This document shows positions 34,315 through 42,929 of a stretch of 51,180 nt of DNA, one piece after another; position 1 is the first letter of the stretch, and the number at the start of each line of letters is the position of its first letter. Under the pieces are notes generated by a model, which was not told where the DNA came from, made no database searches, and worked only from the letters and a program-made list of their open reading frames with translations. The position numbers and the translations under genes were made by a program. The DNA is taken from NCBI GenBank assembly GCA_937898885.1, contig CALDKD010000001.1, positions 1 to 51,180 of the forward strand. The letters are read 5' to 3'. Source of the stretch: an uncultured Bacteroidales bacterium. Lineage in GTDB: Bacteria; Bacteroidota; Bacteroidia; Bacteroidales; Bacteroidaceae.

Positions 34315-36915
34315 TTAACGGCGACCGCCACCGAAGCCCATACGACGAGGCATCACACCAGCCTCAGTAGGACGCCTCACTGGACTCTCGTTGCCAAACA
34401 GGAACGACTTCTCGTATCCGCCACAGTCAATGACAATCTTCTCGAATACCGTTCCAGGCTCTATCGGCCTGATTTTCAAGAGATGCTCACCCTCAGACTT
34501 TGGCATATCGAACTTTACTACACTCTCCACAACACGTGTGGCCACTGTTGGATAATAAATGGAATAGACATTCTCTGGCTTCTCGTTCAGCCGCTCGTTG
34601 AAGTTCACCTCCTGTTCCTGACCGCCATCAATGCTTACCATAAACCTATGTCCCTCCAGACGGGCGAATGCAAGCGTGGCGTTAAGGGCAAAGCGCACGT
34701 CAACACTCTTTACATCCGATGTCAGAGTAAACTTATAAGTCAGCTCTGCGCCATCGGTTGCCTTACTGTATGGCTGCAGTGAGATTCCGCTCAAGGTACG
34801 TCCCATATATGGAATAACCGTCCAACTGGCATCCTGTGCGTTCTTTGCGCTGAAATAGTGCTCGGCCTCCATAGTCACAACACCGTTCTTCTCGGTAAAC
34901 TCATACAGGCCCGGCTTGATGGAATCGGTCTCAAAGCGATAAACCGCAGGCTGTGTGTCAGCACGGAAATTATCATTCCACGATGTATAGCCAATGTGTT
35001 TCTGAGTCATCATACCATTCCATTTGCCACCTGCTATGTCGGTATTGTATGCGGCATTCAGTACGGCATCGCGCCTGAAGTCACGCTCACACCGCTCAGC
35101 CCACTCGTTAGCGGCCGGATTGCCGTCAAGGAACAGTTTGTTGTTCATAGCCTGTGAATAGTACATATCATACACATTGGCAAGAGCCTGCGTAGGGAAT
35201 AGAATTATCTGCTGATATACATCACGATACTTGGGATCAAGAGTCATATACTGACGCAGGGCCTCAGCCTCAAGGCGTGCCCACTCGTCCGCAACCTGCT
35301 TCCACTCTCCGGACTCCAGATTATATGTAGTCCTGTCAAGCATCTCGGCTGTAACACGGCCGCTGTATTTGCAGAGCAGGTTAAGAATGCGGCAAGCCTC
35401 CTCTGCCTGATCTTCGCCAAACTGCTGGGCACAGAATTCGTATGTATGCTCCAAGAGTGTTGACGCAGAGTACTTGAAAGGACTCCAAGCCATATCAAGG
35501 AACAATGAGATTGGGTACTCCATAGGTTTCAGGTCACCTACATTCAATACCCATATCTTGTCAACGCCATAGTCATAGGTAAGCTGCATCTGCTCCCACA
35601 GATGCTGGACAGGTGTCACATTCAGCCATTTGGAATTACGTGGAGCGCCAACATAGTCAACGTGATAGTACATACCCCAACCACCCTTGTGCAGACGTTC
35701 CTCTGCATTAGGGAGCTTGCGTACATCACCCCAGTTGTCATCGCTGATAAGAATAATCACATCGTCTGGAACACGAAGGCCCTGGTCATAATACAGCTGC
35801 ACCTCTTTATATAGTGCCCATACCTGCTGGCGTTTCTCAGCCGGTTTGCCGGTCACATCCTTGATAATCTGACGCTGGTCCGCAAACAGGCCCTCCATCA
35901 TACGGATGTTGTCCTCGTCGGAGCCTGCCAGTGCCGCATCGCCATCACCACGCATACCAATGGTAATAAGGTCCTCGTTGTTCTTTGAACGCTCAATACC
36001 CTCGCGGAAAAAGCGCTGAAGCTCTTCCTTGTTCTGAGTATAGTCCCATACACCACCATAAGCCTTCGGATTGCGTGCCCATTCCTGATGATTACGTGCC
36101 ATAGGCTCGTGATGCGATGTTCCCATAACGACACCCATATCATCGGCAGTCTTGGAGTTCAGAGGATCATCGGCATAAAAAGCCCATCCCCACATAGCCG
36201 GCCAAAGGAAATTGCCGCGAAGACGCAGGATAAGCTCAAACACATCGGCATAGAACTCGTGACCACCCTGGTCTGTTCCATAATAGTTCTTCACCCAGCT
36301 GGTCAGGCACGGAGCCTCGTCATTCAGGAAGATTCCACGATACCTTACAGCAGGCTCGCCTGCGGTATATGTTCCAGGTTGAATGGAGACATTCTCTTTG
36401 TGCTCTATCGGAGTGTCAGCCCAGAAATACCAGGGAGATACGCCAATCTGCTCGCTCAGCTCATAGATTCCGTACACAGTGCCGCGACGGTCACTGCCGG
36501 CAATGACTAGAGCCTCGGATACACCCTTCACGGGATCCTTGACAACAGTCATTATATACTTCTCTGTCTTTCCCTGAAGCTCCTTCTTGTCAATCTTCTT
36601 TGACTTTAAAATCTGAGAGATATATTTGCTCTCAATTGAGCCCACTATTATCATCCTGGCATCCGTAGGCTCGTACTTAACCTCGGCCTCATTGCCGGAT
36701 ACGGCCTTAAAGTCCTTCTGGAGAGATTTCAAGGCAATCCTTACAGCTGAATTGTCTGCCTCATCAGCAAGAATCGCCACAGGCTTTCCGTTCTCAATCA
36801 GAGTGAAGCGGTCTGCCGCCAACTCATCAAACGATATTCCCTTATTGTCTATGGCCATAATTTGGGATACTCCCAGCAGTACAGCCACGGCAATTGAAAA
36901 AAGTCTTCTTATCAT
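34315..36915 (-). CDS. GH115 xylan alpha-(4-O-methyl)-glucuronidase
   Basis: This 866-aa exported enzyme removes (4-O-methyl)glucuronic acid side chains from xylan. It begins MIRRLFSIAVAVLLGVSQIMA (signal peptide); a TTG codon three codons upstream is a weaker start. The family core is clear: GSDRRGTVYGIYELSEQIGVSPWYFWADTP, YRGIFLNDEAPCLTSW, LRLRGNFLWPAMWGWAFYADDP, VMGTSHHEPMARNHQEW, LITIGMRGDGDAAL, IILISDDNWGDVRKLP and WGMYYHVDYVGAPRNSKW. The C-terminal beta module (about 640-840) is also typical. The length is normal. It lies between the carboxylesterase (20 nt plus the start shift) and GH43 (15 nt). Confidence 0.93.
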   Translation of the reverse strand: MIRRLFSIAVAVLLGVSQIMAIDNKGISFDELAADRFTLIENGKPVAILADEADNSAVRIALKSLQKDFKAVSGNEAEVKYEPTDARMIIVGSIESKYISQILKSKKIDKKELQGKTEKYIMTVVKDPVKGVSEALVIAGSDRRGTVYGIYELSEQIGVSPWYFWADTPIEHKENVSIQPGTYTAGEPAVRYRGIFLNDEAPCLTSWVKNYYGTDQGGHEFYADVFELILRLRGNFLWPAMWGWAFYADDPLNSKTADDMGVVMGTSHHEPMARNHQEWARNPKAYGGVWDYTQNKEELQRFFREGIERSKNNEDLITIGMRGDGDAALAGSDEDNIRMMEGLFADQRQIIKDVTGKPAEKRQQVWALYKEVQLYYDQGLRVPDDVIILISDDNWGDVRKLPNAEERLHKGGWGMYYHVDYVGAPRNSKWLNVTPVQHLWEQMQLTYDYGVDKIWVLNVGDLKPMEYPISLFLDMAWSPFKYSASTLLEHTYEFCAQQFGEDQAEEACRILNLLCKYSGRVTAEMLDRTTYNLESGEWKQVADEWARLEAEALRQYMTLDPKYRDVYQQIILFPTQALANVYDMYYSQAMNNKLFLDGNPAANEWAERCERDFRRDAVLNAAYNTDIAGGKWNGMMTQKHIGYTSWNDNFRADTQPAVYRFETDSIKPGLYEFTEKNGVVTMEAEHYFSAKNAQDASWTVIPYMGRTLSGISLQPYSKATDGAELTYKFTLTSDVKSVDVRFALNATLAFARLEGHRFMVSIDGGQEQEVNFNERLNEKPENVYSIYYPTVATRVVESVVKFDMPKSEGEHLLKIRPIEPGTVFEKIVIDCGGYEKSFLFGNESPVRRPTEAGVMPRRMGFGGGRR

Positions 36916-36944
36916 ATTTGTCAAGTAATGGTTCGTTATAATAA

Positions 36945-38441
36945 TCAGCGGGCAAGAGGATTGCCAAGACCGGAGTTCTCGACATCATTCTCGTCGAGTT
37001 TGAAAATCATAAACTGCTGGTTGGACTCTGTAAGCGGCTGCCACTCGCCACCATTGGCACCATTCGGGTCGCCATATTTCGCAAAGTTTGACCAAGCCGT
37101 AAGCATCTTCTCCGAAAGATCCCAGTCTCCTTTGGTCCAAGGACGCCAGCAGTGCTTCAGAGACTTGAATACGAACCACAGATCCGATGAATGGAATGCT
37201 CCACGAAGACGGCTCGTAACTTCCGGATGATTGCCGTCGTCAGGCAGAGGACGCGCGAACTGATATGCGTATGCCTTGCCGCCCATCTCCTCGCGGTTAA
37301 GACAGAAATCCACAATCTGACTGCCCATATTGCCGGCGTCATTAAGGGTATAGCCTATCAGATACGGAACCTGTGCCAGTGAGCCATCCAGACAGGCGTC
37401 ATCAAACGACTCATTCAATACGTAACCGTCAATGTATGGCGAGATAGGCGATGCTGTAAGGCAGCTGCGCTTGCCTGTGACATTAGTGTACAGAGTTCCA
37501 AGAGCATAGATAGTCTCCGTCCCGGCAGCTCTCATCTGGCTCAATGTCTTCAGATTGGCCCAGTCAGTAACCTCCTTGGTCGATGCCTCTGCCTCTGCCA
37601 GCGTGAGCATGGACTGCTGCGGCATGGCGAAACCCATCATACGGCCTGGAGCCGCCGGGGCCGCAGCCTGCTGTGGACGTGGCTTAACCAGTCCGCTTCC
37701 ACTCATTATGACAGCCTTGTTGAAGAGTCCTTTGGTAAGAGGAGACGCGCACAGGAACTTTACACTGCGTGAGCCTGCGCTCTGACCGAAAATCATAACA
37801 TTGTCAGGATCACCGCCAAACTGCGCTATGTTTTTCTGAACCCACTTCATAGCCTCAATCTGGTCCAGGGTACCCCAATTGCCTGTAGCGTGCTCCGGAT
37901 CCTCTGCCGAGAGCTCAGGATGAGCGAAGAAACCGAAAGGCCCTACACGGTAGTTGAATGATACCAGAACAACATCCTTGGCTGCCCACTCCTGACCGTC
38001 AAACTCAGGCTCAGAGCCCCAGCCCTCGCGCATTCCGCCTCCGAAAATCCAGATGGCCACAGGAAGTTTGGCATCAGGATTGCCCGGTTTCTTGGTCCAG
38101 ACATTCAAATACAGACAGTCCTCACTGTACGGGGCCTCATCTCCATAACCCCACTCCGTTGTATAGCCTCCGGGATAATGCGCTCCCTGGAATGGCGGAT
38201 GACCGAATGTGTCACAAACCTTTACACCCTCCCAAGGCACCACCGGCTGAGGTGCCCTCCAACGGTTCTGGCCAATTGGAGGCGCTGCGAACGGAATGCC
38301 TTTGAACACTGTGACACCTTTGATGTCGGTTGATACACCTTGTACCTGCCCACCCTCAATAGTAAGGATTGGCTGCTTTGGAGCGGCATTGCCGGCCAAC
38401 ATAGCCAGCATCCCTGCTACTACAATAAATAATCTCTTCAT
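36945..38441 (-). CDS. Exported type-B carboxylesterase
   Basis: This 498-aa alpha/beta-hydrolase has a signal peptide (MKRLFIVVAGMLAMLAGNAA). Marks of the type-B family are FKGIPFAAPPIGQNRW, EDCLYLNVWTKKP, the oxyanion hole IFGGGMREGW (134-136) and the nucleophile Ser221 in IFGQSAGSRS. A probable catalytic His lies near AFHSSDLWFVF. In this operon it most likely removes acyl groups, such as acetyl or an aromatic ester, from xylan side chains. The true ester is not visible from sequence. It is 11 nt after the acetyltransferase gene and 29 nt before GH115. Confidence 0.85.
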   Translation of the reverse strand: MKRLFIVVAGMLAMLAGNAAPKQPILTIEGGQVQGVSTDIKGVTVFKGIPFAAPPIGQNRWRAPQPVVPWEGVKVCDTFGHPPFQGAHYPGGYTTEWGYGDEAPYSEDCLYLNVWTKKPGNPDAKLPVAIWIFGGGMREGWGSEPEFDGQEWAAKDVVLVSFNYRVGPFGFFAHPELSAEDPEHATGNWGTLDQIEAMKWVQKNIAQFGGDPDNVMIFGQSAGSRSVKFLCASPLTKGLFNKAVIMSGSGLVKPRPQQAAAPAAPGRMMGFAMPQQSMLTLAEAEASTKEVTDWANLKTLSQMRAAGTETIYALGTLYTNVTGKRSCLTASPISPYIDGYVLNESFDDACLDGSLAQVPYLIGYTLNDAGNMGSQIVDFCLNREEMGGKAYAYQFARPLPDDGNHPEVTSRLRGAFHSSDLWFVFKSLKHCWRPWTKGDWDLSEKMLTAWSNFAKYGDPNGANGGEWQPLTESNQQFMIFKLDENDVENSGLGNPLAR

Positions 38442-38452
38442 ACCTAAACTAT

Positions 38453-39040
38453 TTAATCTTTATCGTTTTTCTGATTAAGCTTGCGAATAACCTGTGCGGG
38501 AACACCTGCGGCAAGACAATCCTCAGGAATGTCGTGAGCAACGACAGCTCCCGCGGCTATCACACTACGGTCTCCGATTGTCACACCCGGACAGATAGTG
38601 GCGTGTCCGCCTATCCAGCATCGCTCACCTATTCTGACAGGTTTGCAATACTCCCACTCATCCCTCTCGTCCGCATCCAGAGGATGTCCTGCGGTATAGA
38701 TATGCACACCTGGGGCAATCAATGTCCTGCGTCCGATGGTAACCTTGCCGCCATCAAGTATAACGGCGCCAAAATTGATGAAGACACCCTCATCCGCATA
38801 AATGCCGTCACCGTAATCGCAATAAAACGGCGGCTCCACATAAAAATCAGGAGCACTATTAGGGAAGAGCGAGCGTGTCACCTCACTCATCTTATCTGTA
38901 TGATACTCGGTGGTATTCAACATATGCAGCTTTCTCTTTACCTCATCGCGCCAGGCATACATCTCAGGCGTGTGTGCGTCGTAAGGCTTGCCTGAGCGCA
39001 TAAGCTCCAGCTGTTCCTCTATTGTCAGTCTCTTATCCAT
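38453..39040 (-). CDS. Maltose/galactoside-type O-acetyltransferase
   Basis: This 195-aa cytoplasmic hexapeptide (left-handed beta-helix) enzyme acetylates sugars from acetyl-CoA. Marks are the N-terminal MAT domain (EEQLELMRSGKPYDAHTPEM), PPFYCDYGDGIYADEGVFINFGAVILD, APGVHIYTAGHPLDADER with the catalytic His, and the coil repeats IGERCWIGGHATICPGVTIGDRSVIAAGAVV ending AAGVPAQVIRKL. It is the first gene of the xylan operon. Its start codon is 13 nt from repeated leader element copy B, and the likely promoter lies on the far side of that element. Its role there is uncertain: it may acetylate surplus sugars. Confidence 0.88.
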   Translation of the reverse strand: MDKRLTIEEQLELMRSGKPYDAHTPEMYAWRDEVKRKLHMLNTTEYHTDKMSEVTRSLFPNSAPDFYVEPPFYCDYGDGIYADEGVFINFGAVILDGGKVTIGRRTLIAPGVHIYTAGHPLDADERDEWEYCKPVRIGERCWIGGHATICPGVTIGDRSVIAAGAVVAHDIPEDCLAAGVPAQVIRKLNQKNDKD

Positions 39041-39053
39041 TTTCTTATTATTT

Positions 39054-39216
39054 ATTCAAGTTTCGCAAGTTACAAATTACTGTCATTCAAGGGTCATCAG
39101 GGCGAAACCCGAATAATACTATCCTAGTATGACCCCCTCCTACATCCTCCCTTAGGGGAGGACCCAGCCGGGAGCGGCTGGGACTGAAGTCTCGCATTTG
39201 CGAAACTTCAGTTATT
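39054..39216 (-). repeat. Leader-type palindromic element, copy B
   Basis: This is the 163-nt second copy of the element at 13786-13947, in the same orientation relative to its downstream minus-strand gene. On the minus strand hairpin 1 is the same 13-bp stem with loop AAAT instead of AAGT. Hairpin 2 is CCCAGCCG/CGGCTGGG, where the outer U-G of copy A is C-G. Hairpin 3 is TCCTCCC/GGGAGGA. The end near the start codon (TTGCGAAACTT) is complementary to AAGTTTCGCAA in the 5' arm of hairpin 1. Most differences from copy A fall in loops or keep pairing. Confidence 0.8.
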
Positions 39217-39221
39217 TACTA

Positions 39222-39253
39222 CAAACTTACAAATCTTGCCCATATCTTGCAAC
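39222..39253 (-). promoter_or_regulatory. Promoter of the xylan operon, at the edge of element copy B
   Basis: CAAACTTA (39222-39229) reads TAAGTTTG on the minus strand. CAAC (39250-39253; GTTG, one mismatch) lies exactly 20 nt upstream. Transcription would begin at about 39215, the first bases of the repeated element. A weaker plus-strand promoter (CTTG at 39246-39249, N20, TTACTTTG at 39270-39277) for the divergent lipoprotein gene overlaps it. Confidence 0.6.
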
Positions 39254-39298
39254 ATAGTTTGTAAATTGTTTACTTTGCATAACCAAAATCAGAAAATT

Positions 39299-40747
39299 AT
39301 GAGAAAAAGCCTTTATTACGTTTTTTCAATTATGGTCTTGCCTTTGTTGCTTGTATCTTGTGACAAAGCCGACATAAGCCAGGGAGAAGACGGGGAGAGA
39401 ACAGACACACTTAAAATGTCTCAGCTTGTAATTCCACTCACGTTTGACAAATTTCTGGATAAAAGCGATGTGGTAATCTGCGACAAGGACACTTCAGCCA
39501 TCCTGGTCAGAAACGCGTACCTTCAAAAAGCAAATAACAATGACATCATAGACAGCCTCACTTTCATAGCCGCCTGGCTGGCAGAGAAAGAACATCCTTT
39601 CTACAGACGTATTCTCAGAACTGAGATTGTAGATGGCGGAGACCTGACAAAGATGTACCTTGGACCTGCCGATGTCTCTGAGTGTCTTCCCGCAGGCACA
39701 TACGACCTCAGCACAGAGCTGTACTACAACAAGAATGAGAGACCACGCACCAACGACGGCAGTTTCAACGAACTCTATTATATAGATAACGAGACCAATG
39801 TCTATCATCCTATTTCCGTATGGACAAGAGGCGGAGACGGAGAGAATGCCGGGGATTACCTCCCCTGCAATTACGATTCACTCGGAGATTACTCACTTGT
39901 GGAAGATATGGTTGCCGACAATTTCAGCTTCAATCCCAAGCTCACAACCAAGCTCATCAGGAGGAAACTCTATCTCAACAGCGACACCACGCATCAGAAA
40001 ATCGGTTTTGAGAGAATTGAAGTGGCGATTGAGGCCGGCTTGAATTTCAAGCTTGACATAGGTACAGAGCACAAACAAGTCAAACTGTTCGGCATCATTC
40101 CGTATTACACTATGCTGGAATATCCATATATGAAGGAGTTTGAGTCATCCCTTAGTGTTGACCTGAAAACAGATTTCAAGGCGGTGCTCCAGATGACCTT
40201 TGCAAAAGAGAAGGCCGACGATGTTCACCTCGGCACTTTAAAGGCAGTGGACTATATCTTTATGATTGGCCCTGTTCCCGTACTGATAAGCTGCAATCCC
40301 GAGATAGTCTTCGGTTACAATTACAGGGTAGGAGCCAGTGCCGGTCTGGTAGCTACAGGCAAGATAGACACGGGAATCAAGGCCGGAGCCAGATACAAAG
40401 GAAGCTGGGAACCTGTATGGGACTCACATTTTGACAAAGACCTGACTTTCGGATTCCAGCTTGACGGGGAATTATATAACCTTATGGGAATCTTCCTTAA
40501 GGTTCCTGTTTACATAGACCATCTTGCCGGACCATACATAAAGGCGGGCCCGTGCTTTGAGACAAAGATCAATGGACAGGCATCCATCGGTGATGAGGAG
40601 CACAACGGTATAACCGGAAGCTCAGACTTTCTGCTGCGCGGTGAGTTCGGTGCTGAGATTAAGTTCCTTAAATGGAGTCTTGCCGACTGGAAGACTTATT
40701 TTGACTTTTTAAAGGTGAATCTGGTTAAATACCCATCCTCCAAGTGA
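39299..40747 (+). CDS. Beta-rich lipoprotein of unknown function
   Basis: This 482-aa protein starts at MRKSLYYVFSIMVLPLLLVSC (lipidated Cys21). I recognise no family. After a linker it has a first region (about 40-200) with TFDKFLDKSDVVICDKDTSAILV, LPAGTYDLSTELYYNKN and NVYHPISVW. A long second region of alternating strands follows: FERIEVAIEAGLNFKLDIG, YPYMKEFESSLSVDLKTDFKAVLQM, VIGYNYRVGASAGL-like glycine-aromatic strands and FGFQLDGELYNLMGIFLKVPVYID. The strand pattern could be a small barrel or a stacked beta-sandwich. Its stop overlaps the GTG start of the PBP-legumain gene (GTGA), so the two are translationally coupled and likely work together at the cell envelope. Confidence 0.7.
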   Translation: MRKSLYYVFSIMVLPLLLVSCDKADISQGEDGERTDTLKMSQLVIPLTFDKFLDKSDVVICDKDTSAILVRNAYLQKANNNDIIDSLTFIAAWLAEKEHPFYRRILRTEIVDGGDLTKMYLGPADVSECLPAGTYDLSTELYYNKNERPRTNDGSFNELYYIDNETNVYHPISVWTRGGDGENAGDYLPCNYDSLGDYSLVEDMVADNFSFNPKLTTKLIRRKLYLNSDTTHQKIGFERIEVAIEAGLNFKLDIGTEHKQVKLFGIIPYYTMLEYPYMKEFESSLSVDLKTDFKAVLQMTFAKEKADDVHLGTLKAVDYIFMIGPVPVLISCNPEIVFGYNYRVGASAGLVATGKIDTGIKAGARYKGSWEPVWDSHFDKDLTFGFQLDGELYNLMGIFLKVPVYIDHLAGPYIKAGPCFETKINGQASIGDEEHNGITGSSDFLLRGEFGAEIKFLKWSLADWKTYFDFLKVNLVKYPSSK

Positions 40748-42912
40748 GACTGACAGGTTTATCAATATCCATTATTACTGTTTTTCTGGCGATTGCCGGA
40801 TGTACAGACAATCTCATACCGGAGAATAATGGAGAATCTGACAAAGGCAGCAAGCCAAAGCTTGCTGTCTTTGTAAATGCATACCAGAAAAACAACGACA
40901 AGATGGTTGCAGACATAGTGTCGCGCAACTTTGGTGCCGCTCAGAGCGGCTGTGACAGGACAATTGACATTGATATCGATTTCATTGATATAGACTCCTG
41001 CGACATAGCGGTGGCTATGGAAAAGGCCGGCATTGACACCTCCTGTCTCGCCATAATAGCACCACCCTCCTCCACCGATGCCGCAAGAATACTATACATT
41101 GCCAGGAACCTCAATAAATATGGCATTCAGAAACCTGTTATCCTGCCATCGTCAACATCTGTCGAGCTACAGAGAGAATACTCTGACCTTGATTTTGTCT
41201 GGTTCATTCCGGAATGCGATATCTCACAAGGTGAGATGATGCTTTCCCTGGCGGATTCCATTGGTATGAGAGAGATTGACGTGATTGCCACTGACGATGA
41301 GTACGGTCACGGTTTTCTTGATTACATTCCCTTTATGACCACTGAATGGGGACTTCAGACAGGGAACCTTGTTACAATACCAGACAATGCTCAGAGAAGC
41401 GACCTGGAATCAATCATCTCTGAAATATGCCAAAAGGACAAATCCTGCAAAAGCATCTCTGAAGACAAAATGATTGTTGTAGCGTCTTCCGTTCAGAATC
41501 ATTACGAAATAATAGATTCCCTGAACTATGTATGGAACCTCAGTGGCAAGAGACAGCACTTCTATTTCACCGATGCCGCATACACATCATCCGCCAAATC
41601 GTATAAAAACGCTACCGGTCTTACATTATCGGCCATACCGTCATCAGGATTCAGAGAGTATTTCAAGAATCTTACTGGAAATGAGCCTCTCAATAATGAG
41701 GCACAGCTGTACGATGCCATTCTGATGGCACATTACGCGCTTTTCGCCTCTAAATATGATTACAGGATATCTCCCAATATGGCCCTCAGCCTGTTCAGCC
41801 TGTGTACATCCGAGTCGCAATCCTGGAACCCGGAAGGCATCAGGGAGATGCTGCATGACATCAGCCTCTCCATATACAGGGGAATGAACCTTGCAAGTTG
41901 TCATTGGGAAGAGGTGGCAAGCAAAAGCCGTAATGTATCGGAAAGCACATACGCATTATGGAGTGCCAAAAACGGGAACGTCACATTGGAGAGATTCGTG
42001 GAGGCGGGAAAATACTCACATCGCACAGATAAGAGCGGGTCTGTCATAGACTGGAGTCCTGCCGCCCTTGAGACCGACATAGACCAGGACCTGCGCGACG
42101 GTAAAGTGTATGAGGATGGCGGTGAGAACTGGGCGCTGATAGTGGCCGCCTCAGAAGGATGGGACAACTACCGCCATCAGGCTGACGCACTGTATATGTA
42201 TAAGGTCTTGCGGATGCACGGATACGATGATGACCATATAGTGCTTATTATGAACGATGATCTGGCATACAATAGTCAAAACATATATCCTGGACATATA
42301 TACAACCAGCCCGATGGTGATGACCTTTATTCAGGCGCAGTGTGCGATTACATAACAAAAGAGCTCTCGCCATCGCTCTTGGGCGACATCATAGCAGGCA
42401 ACAGTTCAGAGAAATTACCGTATGTGATATCGGCTTCCCGAAAGGACAACATACTCATATACTGGAGCGGACACGGCACTTACAACAACGAGCTTTGCTG
42501 GACAGAGAATCTCACAGATACTTACGCCACCATCTCAATAGATGATATCAATTCCTGGATCAATAAGGCCGATGAGAAAGGATTCAACAAAATGATGATG
42601 GTCGTAGAGGCCTGCTACAGCGGCGGAATAGCCAGAGGCATAGCACATCCGGGAGTTCTTGTCATGACCGCTGCCGGTGTCAAGGAGAAATCAAAAGCAT
42701 ATGGGACAATATCCAAAGACCTGCATACATATCTGGCCGATGAGTTCAGCCTGAATTTCACAAACAAGATAATAGAGAAGAAAGACATCTCAATACACGA
42801 TTTATACAGAGAGGTCTATTTCAACACAAAGATGTCTCACATAACCATCTCTGATTATTCGTTCTATGGCAGTCTGTTCAGAAACAAGATGTCAGATTAC
42901 CTTCCCAAATAA
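40744..42912 (+). CDS. Lipoprotein fusing a type-I periplasmic-binding fold to a C13 (legumain-like) protease domain
   Basis: This 722-aa protein starts with GTG and carries a lipoprotein signal (MRLTGLSISIITVFLAIAGC, Cys20). Residues ~38-370 resemble the LivJ/ANF-receptor type-I binding fold: LAIIAPPSSTDAARILYIARN, KPVILPSSTSVELQ, FVWFIPECDISQGEMMLSLADSIG, VIATDDEYGHGFLDYI. Residues ~455-715 are a C13 peptidase domain: NWALIVAASEGWDNYRHQAD, the legumain hallmark, then HIVLIMNDDLAYNSQNIYPGH, NQPDGDDLYSG, YWSGHG with catalytic His577 and VVEACYSGG with catalytic Cys624. Both catalytic residues are present, so it is probably an active Asn/Asp-directed or self-processing envelope protease with a ligand-sensing arm. 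It is coupled to the unknown lipoprotein upstream and followed after 17 nt by GH43. Confidence 0.82.
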   Translation: MRLTGLSISIITVFLAIAGCTDNLIPENNGESDKGSKPKLAVFVNAYQKNNDKMVADIVSRNFGAAQSGCDRTIDIDIDFIDIDSCDIAVAMEKAGIDTSCLAIIAPPSSTDAARILYIARNLNKYGIQKPVILPSSTSVELQREYSDLDFVWFIPECDISQGEMMLSLADSIGMREIDVIATDDEYGHGFLDYIPFMTTEWGLQTGNLVTIPDNAQRSDLESIISEICQKDKSCKSISEDKMIVVASSVQNHYEIIDSLNYVWNLSGKRQHFYFTDAAYTSSAKSYKNATGLTLSAIPSSGFREYFKNLTGNEPLNNEAQLYDAILMAHYALFASKYDYRISPNMALSLFSLCTSESQSWNPEGIREMLHDISLSIYRGMNLASCHWEEVASKSRNVSESTYALWSAKNGNVTLERFVEAGKYSHRTDKSGSVIDWSPAALETDIDQDLRDGKVYEDGGENWALIVAASEGWDNYRHQADALYMYKVLRMHGYDDDHIVLIMNDDLAYNSQNIYPGHIYNQPDGDDLYSGAVCDYITKELSPSLLGDIIAGNSSEKLPYVISASRKDNILIYWSGHGTYNNELCWTENLTDTYATISIDDINSWINKADEKGFNKMMMVVEACYSGGIARGIAHPGVLVMTAAGVKEKSKAYGTISKDLHTYLADEFSLNFTNKIIEKKDISIHDLYREVYFNTKMSHITISDYSFYGSLFRNKMSDYLPK

Positions 42913-42929
42913 ACATAAACAAGAAAGAT

